From NCBI GenBank assembly GCA_031835245.1, contig JAVKOQ010000009.1, positions 124,001 to 188,000 of the forward strand: a stretch of DNA of 64,000 nucleotides, given 5' to 3'. The DNA is from Balamuthia mandrillaris (taxonomy: Eukaryota > Discosea > Longamoebia > Balamuthiidae). Of this stretch, positions 61,017 to 64,000 are shown piece after piece. Both the position numbers and the translations under genes were made by a program. Numbering within the stretch: position 1 is the stretch's first letter; every line of letters starts with the position of its first letter. The notes beneath the pieces were generated by a model, which was not told where the DNA came from, searched no databases, and saw only the letters and a program-made list of their open reading frames with translations.

Positions 61017-61850
61017 GCATATTCACTTCTCTGGCTCTCTGCGATAGGCAATTCGTTTATCCTTACACGGGCTCGTTCCTTCGAGTTGTGCTCACAACGC
61101 TAATTATTCGTCCTGTCCAACCGGAGAGAGAATGATTGTGTGATTCTTTTATCGGATTGCCTTTGGTTCCTTCGCTAAGCAAGACTGCTTACAAACTGCT
61201 ATCTTTGTCGTTGTTGGCTTGTTTTATTGCTTGCTTGTTTGTGTTAATAATACCAACTCACTAGTCAGTCAGCTCATTGTCTCCGTTCCAAGGAGCACTT
61301 TATTCTGCTTCGGGTCTTATTCTTCACATCCAATAGTATTTCTGACTTTAGTGCAGTCTACAAGACTGCTTTCATCTTCAAGAAAGCCCACACAGTGAGG
61401 GAATACCCTGCTGTATCCTAGGCTGGCGTGTTGATAAGTAACCAAACACCCTTGACTGCCGACTGCATTTGGCATGCAGAGGGTCCTCAGTTGCATTGAC
61501 TCAACGGGAACAAGACGCGCATTGATAATGAAGACGAGTGCAAACCTGTTCCCGAACCTTCAGAAGGTACCCCATGCGTTTCTATTCCTCTCGCTGGTTG
61601 ACTCCCTTCTTTACTCTTACCTCTGGTTCACAGGCGAGGAGTGTTTCGTGCCCTTGCTGTGCGCTGAAACTGTGCCACCTCTGCTGAAAGGAGAGGATTG
61701 TACAAGAAAAAAGGTAGCCCATTCGTTGCAAAGAAAGAAAAAGAGTAAGCCAGAAAAGAGTTGTTAGGGAAAGAAGAAAAAAGCACTCATTTATTGGTTG
61801 CATCAAGCGGATTTTCTTAGAGGAACGAAAAGCCATTCAAGGTCCGGGCT
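61017..61850. other. intergenic, ABCG (+) and eIF5A (-) 3' flanks
   Basis: Convergent gene ends. Open frames are short and without motifs; no tRNA or other RNA recognised. Confidence 0.5.
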
Positions 61851-62387
61851 TCATTCCTTTTGCGTCCTCATGGAAATGACTTGCTCCTTTCCCATGGAGC
61901 GCAGCACCGTCAAGTAGATGCTGGACTCCGCTCCCTCCTCCTCGAATCTCTCTCTAATGGTCTCGCCGAGTTCCCCTTTGGGAAGGTCCAGGTCGGACCT
62001 CAGGGCTCCGCTGGCGGTGAGGAGGCTGATGGCGCCATCCTCCTTCACGTCCACCAGGAGGAACTCGTCCTTGTCGACCCTGGGCACCTCCACATCTCCA
62101 GAGGAGAGCATCTCACGCTTTTTGCCAGTGAAGAGGTCGATGCCGACAATGTGTGCCTTGGCGTGTCCGTGCTTGCCGGGCTTGGACTTGTTGATCTCCA
62201 CGACCTTGCAAGGGTGGCCATTGATGAGGATGAAGCCACCCTTCTTGACGTTGTTCATCTTGTCAGGGTAGGAGAGACTCTCATTGTCGACCACGTTCAC
62301 GTTGGAGGTGGAGTGGGTGGATTCTTGGTCGTTATTGCTGTTGTTCTGGTCGCTATTGTTGTTGTGGTTCACCTTCTTTTTGGCCAT
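61851..62387 (-). CDS. translation factor eIF5A
   Basis: Single exon, 178 aa. The hypusine loop KSKPGKHGHAKAHIVGIDLF has the Lys that is converted to hypusine by deoxyhypusine synthase and hydroxylase. KGGFILINGHPCKVVEINKS and the OB-fold C-terminus (DEFLLVDVKEDGAISLLTA) complete the SH3-like and OB domains. An Asn/Ser/Gln-rich N-terminal extension of about 40 residues (NNNSDQNNSNNDQES) is longer than usual. Promotes peptide-bond formation at difficult sequences and termination. Its 3' end faces that of ABCG. Confidence 0.95.
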   Translation of the reverse strand: MAKKKVNHNNNSDQNNSNNDQESTHSTSNVNVVDNESLSYPDKMNNVKKGGFILINGHPCKVVEINKSKPGKHGHAKAHIVGIDLFTGKKREMLSSGDVEVPRVDKDEFLLVDVKEDGAISLLTASGALRSDLDLPKGELGETIRERFEEEGAESSIYLTVLRSMGKEQVISMRTQKE

Positions 62388-62812
62388 TTGGAGCAGATGG
62401 AGGAGTGGTCTTGGGGTTTGTTGCTAGTTTGCTTGTGGAATGCCAGCTTGGACACCGTTGAGGTTGCTTGAAAGTCTTCTTTCTTTTGGGTTGCAATGTT
62501 TTACACAGAAACGACCAAAAGAAAAAAGACAGTGCTGTCTTTGGTGGGAGTGTAGCGAGTAGAGTTGGGTTGCTTGTGAGCGGTGAAGCAAAAAGAAAGC
62601 AAAGGAAGGTAAGCCAAGCACTTCTATTTTTTGTACGGGCGGGTGTTGGCTGTTCCCTGAAGCTGAATGCACCAGGTGATTCCCAAAACAATGGAGAAGG
62701 GATCGGGAAAACTGAGGATCTGATCAACTGCGCTGTAGTCCTCGATCTCTCTCCCCAGAAAGGGCACTGTTTGCGAGAGGAGCAAATTCCCAGTATAGCA
62801 AAGAGGATGAAG

Positions 62813-62867
<55 letters not shown>

Positions 62868-62969
62868 CACACACACAATAACTATCAGAAGATTCGTTGT
62901 TGAAAGGGAGTTTGGATGGCTCACCCAAATGAATAAATAAATAAATAATTGAAACAGGAATAAGAAGAC
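62388..62969. other. intergenic, eIF5A promoter and aminopeptidase 3' flank
   Basis: Holds a (GA)n run at 62815-62868. No additional gene recognised. Confidence 0.5.

Positions 62970-64000
<1,031 letters not shown>

Overview
The window is nuclear DNA of a unicellular eukaryote. Nearly every gene has several short spliceosomal introns (GT-AG, mostly 60-200 nt, two 24-30 nt microexons), low-complexity Ser/Glu/Gln tracts are common, and there is a U6 snRNA gene. The gene set (F-box/leucine or ankyrin-like repeat proteins with CPW repeats, TKL-type kinase, RasGEF, RhoGEF, Rab- and Rho-like GTPases) fits an amoeboid or flagellate protist. I cannot name the species from sequence alone.

Host genes in order: repeat-rich F-box-type protein (-, 405-1577); an F-box/Rab-like GTPase gene (-, 2036-12637), one of whose introns holds a 9-kb insertion; aquaporin (-, 13378-14512); PH/coiled-coil protein (-, 15075-18159); 4-coumarate-CoA ligase-like enzyme (-, 18452-21232); an orphan coiled-coil ORF (-, 21824-22516); ENT/EMSY-like protein (+, 23362-24775); XRN-type 5'-3' exoribonuclease (-, 24890-27971); dual-specificity phosphatase with a C-terminal membrane segment (+, 28692-30181); ITPase (-, 30212-31503); SSRP1/Pob3 subunit of FACT (+, 31946-34457); RasGEF (-, 34608-38036); enoyl-CoA hydratase (-, 38522-40076); F-box protein (-, 40583-42767); PhyH-like dioxygenase (+, 42907-44578); protein kinase (+, 45094-47404); a broken SH3 segment (47550-47797); DH-PH RhoGEF (+, 47978-51256); secreted cystatin (-, 51387-51799); FSH1-type serine hydrolase (-, 51992-53138); Rho/Ras-like GTPase with CaaX box (-, 53359-54116); LRR protein (-, 54243-56526); U6 snRNA (+, 57415-57520); ABCG transporter (+, 58546-61016); eIF5A (-, 61851-62387); and M17 leucyl aminopeptidase (-, 62970 to beyond the window edge).

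The special region is 2903-11855, a degenerate polinton/virophage-like provirus lying wholly inside one intron of the Rab-like gene. It carries a truncated rve integrase, a basic minor-virion-like protein, an adenain-like cysteine protease, a PX-like protein, a frameshifted major capsid protein, a small helix-turn-helix-type gene, an NCQ-motif protein, a zinc ribbon, a frameshifted HUH-like Rep candidate, a histone-tail-like protein and three unrecognised ORFs. I see no DNA polymerase B, packaging ATPase or penton. Seven copies of a TATAGTATAC-like motif stand just upstream of the viral transcription units. The insertion is bounded by near-identical 132-bp direct repeats that themselves contain nested palindromes, with a candidate 6-bp target duplication (GTTCTT). 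Inside it lies an older imperfect inverted repeat of about 160 bp (3898-4056 / 9415-9577).

Exon coordinates were derived by hand from splice signals, reading-frame phase and family resemblance. Family assignments rest on recognised motifs, not on database searches.
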